Assembly: GCA_964514105.1 (NCBI GenBank)
Contig: CAZEPJ010000001.1
Coordinates: 124,001 to 188,000, forward strand
Reading direction: 5' to 3'
Source: CAZEPJ01 sp964514105
GTDB taxonomy: Bacteria; Desulfobacterota; Desulfocorpusculales; Desulfocorpusculum
Length of the DNA: 64,000 bases
The notes below the pieces were generated by a model. The model saw nothing but the letters and a program-made list of their open reading frames with translations, was not told the DNA's origin and made no database searches. Position 1 is the first letter of the stretch; each line of letters begins with the position of its first letter. Positions 33,519 through 41,749 of this stretch are shown one piece after another. The translations under genes were made by a program, and so were the position numbers.

Positions 33519-34807
33519 CGCTGCTCGTGGTCTCCCTGCTGCTCCTGGCCCTGCTCTTGGTCGGGCTCCCCATCGCCCTTATCATGGGCGTCAGCGGCCT
33601 GCTCTATCTGGTCCTGAGCGCGGGGACCGAGTACCTCCCCATGATCGTCAATCGGGTCTACCGGGGCATCGACAGCTTCATCCTCATCTGCATCCCGTTC
33701 TTCATCCTGGCCGGCGACATGATGAACCGAAGCGGCATCACCCAGCGGCTCATTGCGTTCTCCAACCTGTTCGTGGGCCGTCTGCCAGGGAGCCTGGCCC
33801 AGGCCAACGTGGTGGCCAGCGGCATCTTCTCCAGCATCAGCGGGAGCGCCTTGGGGGACATCGCCGCCATCGGGTCTGTCTTCATCCCCGCCATGACCCG
33901 GGAGGGATACTCGGCCCGATTCACCGCGGCCGTGACCGCGGCCAGCTCGCTGGTCAGCCCCATCATCCCCCCCAGCCTGATCATCGTCCTGTACGCGGCG
34001 GTCATGGACACGAGCATCGGGGCCATGTTCGTGGCCGCGGTGATCCCCGGCCTGCTCATGGTCCTGGCGGACATGGCCATCGTGCACGTGGTCTCGGTGA
34101 GGCGGCGCTATCCGCGCAGGACCGAGCGGGTCCCCTGGGGGGAGGCCCTGCGTTGCAGCCGGGACGCCCTGGTCGCCCTGCTCATGCCCCTCATCATCCT
34201 GGGGGGGATCGTGGGCGGGGTCTTCACCCCCACGGAGGCGGCGGTGGTGGCGGTCTTCTACGCCCTGGTGGTGGGGGGCGCCATCTTCCGGAACCTCAGG
34301 CCCAGGGACATCATCGCCTCCCTGTACGGCTCGGCCATGAGCTCGGGGAGGCTCTTCTTCATCATCGCCTGCGTGGGCATCATGGCCTGGGCCCTGGCCA
34401 TGGAGAACGTCCCCCAGCAGGTGGTCGGGTGGTTCTCGGCCCTCATGGGCCATCCGTGGATCATCCTCCTGGTCATCAACGCCTTTCTGCTCTTCATGGG
34501 CATGTGGCTGGACCTCACGGCCAACATCTTCCTGTTTGCCCCCATCCTGGGTCCGCTCACGGTCCAGGCCGGAATAGATCCCCTCCACTTCTCCATGATC
34601 TTCCTCTTGAACGTGAACCTGGGGAACATCACCCCGCCCATGGGGATCGTGCTGTTCGCCACCTCGGAGCTGAGCCTCACCAAGGTGCAGGATATCGTGA
34701 AGGACATCTGGCCGTTTCTGCTGGCCAAATTCGCGGTCCTGGGGGTGGTGACGTACGTCCCCTGGGTGAGCCTGTGGCTGCCGGGCCTGCTGGGCTTCAG
34801 CCGCTGA
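33515..34807 (+). CDS. dctM: TRAP transporter large membrane subunit
   Basis: 430 residues, about 12 membrane helices, full length. The DctM hallmarks are present: VSGIFSSISGSALGDIAAIGSVFIPAM-like segment (residues about 104-130) and GGVFTPTEAAVVAVFYAL in the second half, and near the end LNLGNITPPMG-like sequence. It carries the ion-driven transport pathway. GTG 33515 overlaps the dctQ stop. Only 7 bases separate its stop from the Fe-S subunit gene, so transporter and enzyme are likely one operon. Confidence 0.93.
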   Translation: MTLLVVSLLLLALLLVGLPIALIMGVSGLLYLVLSAGTEYLPMIVNRVYRGIDSFILICIPFFILAGDMMNRSGITQRLIAFSNLFVGRLPGSLAQANVVASGIFSSISGSALGDIAAIGSVFIPAMTREGYSARFTAAVTAASSLVSPIIPPSLIIVLYAAVMDTSIGAMFVAAVIPGLLMVLADMAIVHVVSVRRRYPRRTERVPWGEALRCSRDALVALLMPLIILGGIVGGVFTPTEAAVVAVFYALVVGGAIFRNLRPRDIIASLYGSAMSSGRLFFIIACVGIMAWALAMENVPQQVVGWFSALMGHPWIILLVINAFLLFMGMWLDLTANIFLFAPILGPLTVQAGIDPLHFSMIFLLNVNLGNITPPMGIVLFATSELSLTKVQDIVKDIWPFLLAKFAVLGVVTYVPWVSLWLPGLLGFSR

Positions 34808-34814
34808 GGGAGGG

Positions 34815-35342
34815 ATGGCTTTGGGGGATCCGCTGGTCTGCGTGCGGATGACGGTCAACGGCAAGTCAGTGCGAAGGCGGGTCCGGGCAGGAGCCAGCCT
34901 GCTGCAATTCCTTCGAGAGGACCTCGGGCTCACCGGCACCAAGCGCGGGTGCGATCAGGGGCAATGCGGGGCGTGCACGGTTCTGGTGGACGGCAAGGCC
35001 GTCAACGCCTGCCTCATGCTGGCCGCCCAGGCCCACGGCAAGGCCGTCACCACCATCGAGGGGGTAGCCGGCCCCGCAGGGCTCCACCCCATCCAGGAGG
35101 CCTTCATCCAGGAAGGCGCGGTGCAGTGCGGGTTCTGCACGCCGGGGATGATCCTGAGCGCCAAGGCTCTGCTGGATGGGAACCCTTGCCCCACGCCCGC
35201 GGAGATCCGCGAGGCCCTCTCGGGCACCCTGTGCCGCTGCAGCGGGTACGGGGCCATCCTCCGCGCGGTGGGGCGCGCCGCCGAGGCCATGGCGGCGCGC
35301 GCGCCATTAGCTCGAGAGGAAGGAGAGAGCCATGGACCGTGA
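34815..35342 (+). CDS. molybdenum hydroxylase, [2Fe-2S] subunit (HcrC/CoxS-like)
   Basis: 175 residues. An N-terminal plant-type ferredoxin domain has Cys46, Cys51, Cys54 and Cys66 (CDQGQCGAC). The C-terminal helical domain holds the second cluster with Cys105, Cys108, Cys140 and Cys142 (CGFC and LCRCSGY). It passes electrons between the molybdopterin and flavin subunits in the xanthine oxidase family. GAGGGAGGG precedes the ATG. The stop overlaps the next start by 11 bases. The third subunit downstream points to the 4-hydroxybenzoyl-CoA reductase branch. Confidence 0.93.
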   Translation: MALGDPLVCVRMTVNGKSVRRRVRAGASLLQFLREDLGLTGTKRGCDQGQCGACTVLVDGKAVNACLMLAAQAHGKAVTTIEGVAGPAGLHPIQEAFIQEGAVQCGFCTPGMILSAKALLDGNPCPTPAEIREALSGTLCRCSGYGAILRAVGRAAEAMAARAPLAREEGESHGP

Positions 35343-37626
35343 GGCCGTCGCCGTGGGGGCGTCCCTTCCCAGGCGGGAGTCGGCGGAGAAGGCCGCGGGA
35401 ACGGCGCAGTACACAGACGACTTGGCGCTCCCGGGCATGATCCATGGCCGGGTCCTGCGCAGCCCGTACGCCCACGCCCGGGTTGGGCGGATCGACGCCT
35501 CCGCGGCCCTGCGGGTCCCCGGGGTCCTGGGCGTGCTCCTGCCCCGAGACGTCCCGGACCGGCGATTCAACTGCTCGGGCAATCCCCCCTCGTCCCTCAT
35601 CGTCAAGGACGAACGGGTCCTGACCGACCACCCGCTTCACGCGGGAGACCGCATCGCGGCCGTGGCCGCCCGGAGCCCGGAGGCGTGCGCCGAGGCCCTG
35701 GAGCGGATCCTCGTGGAGTATGAGCCCCTCCCCGCGGTCATGGAGATCGAGGAGGCCATGGCCCCGGGGGCCCCCATCCTCCATCCCGAGCTTTTCAACA
35801 CCAATGTCTTCCGGCGGCTCGAGGGCAAGGAGGGCGACGTGGAGCGGGGCCTGGCCGCCTCGGCCCACGTGTTCGAGGGGGAGTTCCGCACCCCGGCGGT
35901 GCAGCACGTGGCCCTGGAGCCCGTGGGGTGCATCTGCCTGTACGAGCCCGGGGGGAAGGTGACGATCTGGAGCAACACCCAGGCCCCCTTCCAGGACAGG
36001 CGGATCCTGGCCGAGCTGCTCGATCTGCCCGAGGCCGCGGTGCGGGTCATCAAACCCATGATGGGGGGCGGCTTCGGGGGACGGCAGCAGCTCCACAACC
36101 AGCACGTGGGGGCCTTCCTCTCCCGGCTCACGGGCCGCCCGGTGAAGATCGTCAACTCCCGGGAGGAGGAGATGTACGCCACGGCCACCCGTCACGGGAG
36201 CATCTGCCATGTCACGGCGGGCGTGAGCCGGGACGGTCTTCTCCAGGCCTTCCGGGCCAGAGTCCACCTCAATACCGGGGCGTACTGCACCCACGGCCCC
36301 ATCGTCCTGGGGGCCCAGAGCCGCAAGTTCCAGTATCGGGTGCCGAACTACCTGTACGAGGGGTTCTGCGTGTACACCAACGCCCCGGTGGCCGGGGCCA
36401 TGCGGGGATACGGAAGCCCCCAGATCACGTTTGCCCGCGAGTCCCTCATGGACACGGTGGCCCAGGCCCTGGGCCTGGATCCGGTGGAGTTTCGACTGAG
36501 AAACCACGTGCGGGCCGGAGACCGGATCCCTGCCCACACCTTCGCCCTGGGGAGCTGCGCCATCGAGGCATGCGTCGAGGCCGCCGAGGCGGCCCGCCGG
36601 GAGGCGGAAGCGGCGGACTTGCTGCGGGCGGCGGGCAAGGGGGACGCGGAGGCCTGGGGGGTGGCCTTCGGATGCCATACGTCGGGGCCGTCCAACAACG
36701 AGGGGCTCAGCGCCGCCGTGGTCCTGGTCAACGACGACGGGAGCGTGCAGCTCTTGGTGGGGGCCGCGGACATGGGGCAGGGTTGCGAGACCACCTTCGC
36801 CCAGATCGCGGCGGAGGCTATGGGCATCGGTGTCAAGGACGTGACGGTGGTGGCGGCGGACACCGGGATCACCCCGTACGACACGGGTTCGTTCGCCAGC
36901 AGCCAGATCTACGTGGGGGGCAACGCCGTCAAGGAGGCGGCCCTGGAGGCCGTGGATCAGCTGCGGGAGGCACTGGCGCGGCAGCAGGGGGTGGACCCCG
37001 ATGCGGTCCAACAGGTCCAGGGCGGACTCGCCCTGCCCGACCGGAGGGGGGGTGTGCAGACCGTGGCCTTCAAGGAGGCGGTTCGGAGGGTGAGCTTCGG
37101 GGCCCACGGCACGGTGATCGCGGGCCGGGCGAGCTTCAAGGCGGCCGTGAGCCCCCCGCCCTTCGCCGTCTGCTGGGCCAAGGTGGCCGTGGATCGTTGC
37201 ACGGGATCGATCCGCGTCCTCCACGTCGTGCAGGCCGTGGATGTGGGAACGGCCGTGAACCCTCAACTGGTCCGAGGACAGGTGGAGGGAGGGATCTCCA
37301 TGGGGCTGGGCTTCGCCCTCATGGAGCGCATGGAGGCGGACCGACGGGCGGCGAAGCCCGTCTCCTCGGACCTGCTCCATTACAAGGTGGCCACGAGCCT
37401 GGACATGCCCGAACTGCACGTGCGCATCGTGGCGAGCCATGAACCCACCGGGCCCTTCGGGGCCAAGAGCGTGGGGGAGCTGCCTGCGGTGCCCGTGGCC
37501 GCCGCCATCGCCAACGCCGTGGCCAATGCTACGGGGCAGCGGGCCTTCAACCTCCCCCTCGGCGGGGGGCGGGTGGCCGAGTTCGGGGGCGACTGCCCTC
37601 GGGGGGAGGGAGGTTGCCAGCCGTGA
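35332..37626 (+). CDS. molybdenum hydroxylase, molybdopterin-binding catalytic subunit (HcrA/XdhA-like)
   Basis: 764 residues, usual for the family. An N-terminal a/b hammerhead domain (KAAGTAQYTDDLALPGMIHG) is followed by the cofactor-binding halves with MGGGFGGRQ (about 244-252) and MRGYGSPQ, then GAADMGQGCETTF. The catalytic Glu is Glu716 in FGAKSVGELP. It binds a pyranopterin-cytosine-dinucleotide Mo cofactor. Whether it hydroxylates or, like 4-hydroxybenzoyl-CoA reductase, reductively dehydroxylates an aromatic ring cannot be read from this subunit alone. GGAAGGAGAG precedes ATG 35332. The FAD subunit overlaps its stop. Confidence 0.92.
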   Translation: MDREAVAVGASLPRRESAEKAAGTAQYTDDLALPGMIHGRVLRSPYAHARVGRIDASAALRVPGVLGVLLPRDVPDRRFNCSGNPPSSLIVKDERVLTDHPLHAGDRIAAVAARSPEACAEALERILVEYEPLPAVMEIEEAMAPGAPILHPELFNTNVFRRLEGKEGDVERGLAASAHVFEGEFRTPAVQHVALEPVGCICLYEPGGKVTIWSNTQAPFQDRRILAELLDLPEAAVRVIKPMMGGGFGGRQQLHNQHVGAFLSRLTGRPVKIVNSREEEMYATATRHGSICHVTAGVSRDGLLQAFRARVHLNTGAYCTHGPIVLGAQSRKFQYRVPNYLYEGFCVYTNAPVAGAMRGYGSPQITFARESLMDTVAQALGLDPVEFRLRNHVRAGDRIPAHTFALGSCAIEACVEAAEAARREAEAADLLRAAGKGDAEAWGVAFGCHTSGPSNNEGLSAAVVLVNDDGSVQLLVGAADMGQGCETTFAQIAAEAMGIGVKDVTVVAADTGITPYDTGSFASSQIYVGGNAVKEAALEAVDQLREALARQQGVDPDAVQQVQGGLALPDRRGGVQTVAFKEAVRRVSFGAHGTVIAGRASFKAAVSPPPFAVCWAKVAVDRCTGSIRVLHVVQAVDVGTAVNPQLVRGQVEGGISMGLGFALMERMEADRRAAKPVSSDLLHYKVATSLDMPELHVRIVASHEPTGPFGAKSVGELPAVPVAAAIANAVANATGQRAFNLPLGGGRVAEFGGDCPRGEGGCQP

Positions 37627-38624
37627 GAAGGGGCGGGGCATGGAGCTGGGCGGCGGCGGGTTCCCTGGATGAGGCCGCGGCAGTTTTGGCCAAGGAACCG
37701 GAGGCCTTCCTCCTCGCGGGGGGGACCGACCTCATTCCACGGTGGAAGTGCGGCCTGGTCCGCCCCGGCTTCCTCCTCAGCCTGGGGGGAATACGGGAGC
37801 TCGAGGGGATCCGGCCGGTCCGGGAGGGGATCTCCGTGGGGTCCATGGTGACCCTGGCCGCCCTGGCCGCGGACCCCCTGGTGGCCCCCATGATTCCGCC
37901 CTTGGCCTTCGCGGCCCGGTGCGTGGCGTCCCCCCAGATTCGAAATGTGGGGACCGTGGGCGGAAACCTCCTTCAGGAGCGTCGGTGCCTCTACTTCAAC
38001 CAGTCCTCATACTGGCGGAAGAGCGTGGCCCCGTGCCTCAAGCTGGGGGGGGAGGTCTGCCATCAGATCCCCAGCGCCAAGGCGTGCTGCGCCATCTACT
38101 ACTCGGACCTGGCTCCGGTCCTGTGGGCCTGGGATGCCATGGTAGAGGTCCGGGGGGCGGGGGGCGTGGAGCGGCTCGCCGTGGGCGAGCTTTTGTCCAG
38201 GCACGTTCATGGGCCCCGGAGGCCCGGGATCCTCACCCGGATCGTGGCGCCCCGCCCTGCCCCGGGAAGCTGGGGGGCCTTCCTCAAGAGCGGCAAGCGG
38301 GCGGCCGTGGATTTCGCCACGGCGAACGTGGCCGTCCGCTATTCCCCGTCGGGTGCGGATGGGCGGGGCGCGCCCGAGGTGCGCGTGATCCTGGGGGCCA
38401 TGGGGCCGCTGCCTGTGGAACTGGAGGAGACCCGGGCGTTCCTTCTGGAAAACCTGCATTCCCCGAGGGAGCTGAAGGCCGAGGCCGGCCGCCTGGCCCG
38501 ACAGGAGGCGCAGGCCCGAAGCCGCCTCATCCGCGAGACCGCCGTGTCCCTGCCCGAGAAAAGGGCCGCCGCGGGCCTGGTGGAACGGGCCGTCTCGCTC
38601 CTCGCGGCCCGTCTCGCCGGTTGA
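37623..38624 (+). CDS. molybdenum hydroxylase, FAD subunit with extra 4Fe-4S loop (HcrB-like)
   Basis: 333 residues. FAD-binding motifs FLLAGGTDLIP and IRNVGTVGGNLL are followed by an insertion of about 40 residues with Cys122, Cys138, Cys146 and Cys155 (CLYFNQSSYW, APCLKLGGEVCHQI, AKACCAIYYSD). This loop and its spacing match what I recall for HcrB of 4-hydroxybenzoyl-CoA reductase, where it holds a 4Fe-4S cluster that drives electrons toward the Mo site. Ordinary xanthine or CO dehydrogenases lack it. GTG 37623 has GGGAGGGAGG 9 bases upstream and overlaps the preceding stop (GTGA); TTG 37614 is possible. It is the last gene of the set. Confidence 0.9.
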   Translation: MRRGGAWSWAAAGSLDEAAAVLAKEPEAFLLAGGTDLIPRWKCGLVRPGFLLSLGGIRELEGIRPVREGISVGSMVTLAALAADPLVAPMIPPLAFAARCVASPQIRNVGTVGGNLLQERRCLYFNQSSYWRKSVAPCLKLGGEVCHQIPSAKACCAIYYSDLAPVLWAWDAMVEVRGAGGVERLAVGELLSRHVHGPRRPGILTRIVAPRPAPGSWGAFLKSGKRAAVDFATANVAVRYSPSGADGRGAPEVRVILGAMGPLPVELEETRAFLLENLHSPRELKAEAGRLARQEAQARSRLIRETAVSLPEKRAAAGLVERAVSLLAARLAG

Positions 38625-38683
38625 CTGGCGCTGCTGTGCCGCGGCGGTTTGCCGGCCCTTGCGCCCGGGTCCATCCCCCTGCC

Positions 38684-38712
38684 TTGAAAGCCCCGGGGCC
38701 CTGTGTTACATA
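38684..38712 (+). promoter_or_regulatory. promoter of nifU-nifS
   Basis: TTGAAA (38684-38689), 17 bases, TACATA (38707-38712). The predicted start near 38719 leaves a leader of about 37 bases before the ATG at 38756. Confidence 0.5.
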
Positions 38713-38755
38713 GGGACTGAAGCGCCGCATCGCCGGATTGGCTGGGGAGGGCGTC

Positions 38756-39586
38756 ATGTGGGACTACTCGGAAAAGGTCATGGACTACTTCAAGAACCCC
38801 CGGAACGTGGGGGTCATCGAGGGGGCGGACGGCGTGGGCGAGGTGGGCTCCATGGCCTGCGGGGACGCCCTCACCCTCTACATCCAGGTGGACGATGAGG
38901 GCCGGATCTCCGACGCCAAGTTCCAGACCTTCGGCTGCGCCAGCGCCATCGCCTCGTCGTCGGCCCTCACCGAGCTCATCATAGGCAAGACCGTGGAGGA
39001 GGCCCTCCAGATCACCAACAGGGACATCGCCGACTATCTGGGGGGGCTTCCCGAGGAGAAGATGCACTGCTCGGTCATGGGCCGCGAGGCGCTGCTGGCG
39101 GCCATCGCGAGCTACCGGGGGGAGAGCCGGGAGAGCCTGGAGTCGCCGCTGGTGTGCGAGTGCTTCGGCGTGAACGAGGAGGAGGTCGAGCGGGCCATCC
39201 GGGAGAACCATCTCGCCACCCGGGAGCAGGTGACCCACTACACCAAGGCCGGCGGCGGATGCGGCAAGTGCCACGAGAGGATCGAGGGGATCCTGGCCCG
39301 CCTGTCCCGGGAGGCGGCCCCCGCCGCACCGCCGGCGAGGAGGCCCCTGACCAACCTCCAGAAGATGAAGCGGGTCGAGGAGGTCATCGAGCAGCAGATC
39401 CGCCCCGAGCTGCAGAAGGACGGGGGGGACATCGAGCTCACGGACATCGACGGGGACCGGGTGCTCGTCTCCCTGCGGGGGGTGTGCACCCACTGTCCCA
39501 GCTCGGGGCTGACCATCCGGGGGATCCAGGAGCGGCTGCGCGAGTTCGTCGCGCCCGAACTGGTGGTGGAGGAGGCGTCCCCATGA
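38756..39586 (+). CDS. nifU: three-module Fe-S scaffold protein NifU
   Basis: Assembles Fe-S clusters from iron and NifS-derived sulfur. 276 residues in the full NifU order. The IscU-like scaffold has Cys35, Cys61 and Cys105. A Bfd-type [2Fe-2S] domain has Cys134, Cys136, Cys169 and Cys172 (CECFGV, CGKC), and a C-terminal Nfu domain has Cys244 and Cys247 (CTHC). Every ligand is present. ATG 38756 follows GGGGAGGG. nifS overlaps its stop by four bases. No nitrogenase gene is near, so it probably serves general or enzyme-specific Fe-S assembly, such as the multi-cluster Mo enzyme next door. Confidence 0.95.
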   Translation: MWDYSEKVMDYFKNPRNVGVIEGADGVGEVGSMACGDALTLYIQVDDEGRISDAKFQTFGCASAIASSSALTELIIGKTVEEALQITNRDIADYLGGLPEEKMHCSVMGREALLAAIASYRGESRESLESPLVCECFGVNEEEVERAIRENHLATREQVTHYTKAGGGCGKCHERIEGILARLSREAAPAAPPARRPLTNLQKMKRVEEVIEQQIRPELQKDGGDIELTDIDGDRVLVSLRGVCTHCPSSGLTIRGIQERLREFVAPELVVEEASP

Positions 39587-40752
39587 GGGTCGTGTACATG
39601 GACAACAACGCCACCACCCGGGTGGACCCCGCCGTGGTGGCCGAGATGCTGCCGTTTTTCTCCGAGCGGTACGGCAACCCGTCGAGCATGCACGCCTTCG
39701 GGGGGGGGGTGGCCCGGAAGGTCCAGGAGGCCCGGGAACAGGTGGCCGAGCTCCTGGGGGCCAGGCCCGACGAGATCGTCTTCACGAGCTGCGGGACCGA
39801 GAGCGACAATGCCGCCATCCACGGCATCCTGGAGACCCGGCCGGAGAGGCGCCATTTCGTCACCAGCCGGGTGGAACACCCGGCCGTCTGGAACCAGATT
39901 CCGTACCTCAAGCGAAAGGGGTACCGGATCACGGAGCTGCGGGTGGACAGGGAGGGCCGGCTGGACCTGGACCAGCTGCGGGAGTGCCTCTCGGACGACA
40001 CCGCCCTGGTGAGCGTCATGTACGCCAACAACGAAACCGGGGTCGTCTTCCCCATGGGCGAGATCGCCCAGATGGTCAAGGCCCGGGGGATTCCGCTTCA
40101 CACCGACGCCGTGCAGGCGGCAGGAAAGATTCCCATCGACCTCTCGCGCCTCCCCGTGGATCTGCTCACCCTATCGGGCCACAAGCTCCACGCCCCCAAG
40201 GGAATCGGCGTGCTCTACGTCCGCCGGGGGACCAAGGTCCAGCCCATCCTCATCGGGGGGCACCAGGAGAAGGGGAGGCGGGGGGGCACGGAGAACGTGC
40301 CCTACATGGTCGGCCTGGGAAAGGCCTGCGAGCTGACCCGCGGCCAGCTGGAGACCGAAGCGCGGAGGCTGAGCGCCCTTCGGGATCGCCTGGAGAAGGG
40401 GATCGTGGAGCGCATTTCCAACGTGCTGGTCAACGGCCGGGGGACCCGGCGTCTTCCCAACACGCTGAGCTGCTGTTTCGAGTACGTGGAGGGGGAGAGC
40501 CTGCTGCTCATGTTGAGCGACCTGGGCGTGTGCGCCTCCTCGGGCTCGGCCTGCACGTCCGGCTCGCTGGAGCCGTCCCATGTGCTGCGGGCCATGGGGA
40601 TCCCGTACACCGCCGCCCACGGCTCCATCCGCTTCAGCCTCAGCCGGTACAACACCGAGGACGAGGTGGACTACGTGCTGGGGCACCTGCCGGGGATCGT
40701 GGAGCGGCTCCGGTCCATCTCCCCGTTCTGGGCGAGGCGGGTGGCTTCCTGA
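39583..40752 (+). CDS. nifS: cysteine desulfurase NifS
   Basis: A PLP enzyme that takes sulfur from cysteine and hands it to NifU. 389 residues. It has YMDNNATT at the N-terminus, PLP Lys201 in LSGHKLHAPKG and catalytic Cys324 in CASSGSACTSG, within a long mobile loop as in group I desulfurases. The start overlaps nifU (ATGA), so the pair is translated together. A second, distinct desulfurase gene lies at 62.7 kb; this one is closer to true NifS/IscS by its loop. Confidence 0.94.
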   Translation: MRVVYMDNNATTRVDPAVVAEMLPFFSERYGNPSSMHAFGGGVARKVQEAREQVAELLGARPDEIVFTSCGTESDNAAIHGILETRPERRHFVTSRVEHPAVWNQIPYLKRKGYRITELRVDREGRLDLDQLRECLSDDTALVSVMYANNETGVVFPMGEIAQMVKARGIPLHTDAVQAAGKIPIDLSRLPVDLLTLSGHKLHAPKGIGVLYVRRGTKVQPILIGGHQEKGRRGGTENVPYMVGLGKACELTRGQLETEARRLSALRDRLEKGIVERISNVLVNGRGTRRLPNTLSCCFEYVEGESLLLMLSDLGVCASSGSACTSGSLEPSHVLRAMGIPYTAAHGSIRFSLSRYNTEDEVDYVLGHLPGIVERLRSISPFWARRVAS

Positions 40753-40777
40753 CCCTGCTGGCCCGAGGCGGCGTTCC

Positions 40778-41629
40778 ATGAGCCACGGCCATCTTCCCGC
40801 CGGTCCACCCGCTGCAATGACCTCCCGCGCAGCTCGTTTCTTCGCCCCCGAGCTCCGACCGCGTCTGTTCGCCCACCGGGGCGCCTCGGGCCATTGTCCC
40901 GAAAACACGCTCCCCGCCTTCTGTCTGGCCATCGAACTGGGTGCGCCCTATCTGGAGCTGGACGTCCGCATGTCCCTGGACGGCCATGTGGTGATCCACC
41001 ATGATGAGACGGTGGATCGAACCACCCAGGGAACGGGCCCGGTGGCCGGCAAGTCGCTGGCGGAGATCCGGGCGCTGGACGCCGGCTACGGGTTCCGGCG
41101 GCAGGGGAAGGAGGGATACCCCTTTCGTGGCCGCGGGGTGCGGATTCCCACGCTGGATGAGGTCCTGGAGGCCTTCCCCGAGGCCCGTATCAACCTCGAG
41201 GTCAAACAGCAGTGGCCCCCCATGGAATCGACTCTGGAGGGGCTCCTCGTCAGGCACCGCGCCCTGGATCGGGCGCTGCTCACCGCCGCGGACCACCGAG
41301 TCATGGAACGGATCCGGGTCCGCCTGGGCCACCGGGTGGCCACGGGGACGTCGTCCCGGGAAGGGACGGATCTGGCCCAATGGTTCCTCAGGGGGCGGCC
41401 CGGCCAATTCCGGCTCGAGGGACAGGCCGTGCAGATCCCCGACCATCTGGCCGGGCGGGACTACATCACGCCCCCATTGGTGGAGGCGGTTCACGGCCTG
41501 GGGGCGGAGGTGCACGTCTGGACCGTCAACGATCCGGCCCGCATGATCCGCCTCCTGGAGATGGGGGTGGACGGCATCATGACGGATTTCCCGGATCGCT
41601 TTCCAAGGGGGGAGAGACGGGGTTCGTGA
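40778..41629 (+). CDS. glycerophosphodiester phosphodiesterase
   Basis: 283 residues. The GDPD core begins AHRGASGHCPENTLPAF (catalytic His33), followed by LELDVRMSLDGHVVIHHDETVDRT-like sequence with the metal acid Asp62 and catalytic His75, and ends with VWTVNDPARMIRLLEMGVDGIMTDFP. It cleaves deacylated phospholipids to glycerol-3-phosphate and an alcohol. No signal peptide is seen, so it is cytoplasmic. ATG 40778 gives a 30-residue leader; ATG 40817 would start nearer the domain. It follows nifS by 25 bases without a functional link. Confidence 0.88.
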   Translation: MSHGHLPAGPPAAMTSRAARFFAPELRPRLFAHRGASGHCPENTLPAFCLAIELGAPYLELDVRMSLDGHVVIHHDETVDRTTQGTGPVAGKSLAEIRALDAGYGFRRQGKEGYPFRGRGVRIPTLDEVLEAFPEARINLEVKQQWPPMESTLEGLLVRHRALDRALLTAADHRVMERIRVRLGHRVATGTSSREGTDLAQWFLRGRPGQFRLEGQAVQIPDHLAGRDYITPPLVEAVHGLGAEVHVWTVNDPARMIRLLEMGVDGIMTDFPDRFPRGERRGS

Positions 41630-41732
41630 TTCGTTCCCGTGGGGTGAAGCCGTGACCCGTCTTTGTCATGGGTGTCCGGACCCGGCACGTGCCGCGCCTC
41701 CCCGATTCACGAGCCACGACGGCGAACCACCA
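41620..41732. repeat. degenerate CACGAATCACG-type intergenic words
   Basis: TTCGTGATTCGTTCCCGTGG (41623-41642, the inverted form) and ATTCACGAGCCACGACGGCG with GAACCACCACC (41705-41732) flank the gap before the acyl-CoA dehydrogenase. They share the CACGA(A/G)(T/C)CACG texture seen before leuC and before the second desulfurase. Confidence 0.4.
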
Positions 41733-41749
41733 CCCAGCAGGAGGACGCC

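Noticed and set aside
35332..37626. Calling the Mo enzyme carbon monoxide dehydrogenase (coxL)
   Set aside because: The CoxL signature loop AYRCSFR is absent, and the FAD subunit has the HcrB-type Fe-S loop.
39583..40752. nifS/nifU as part of a nitrogen fixation cluster
   Set aside because: No nitrogenase structural or nif cofactor genes are within the window; NifU/NifS systems are common in non-fixing anaerobes.
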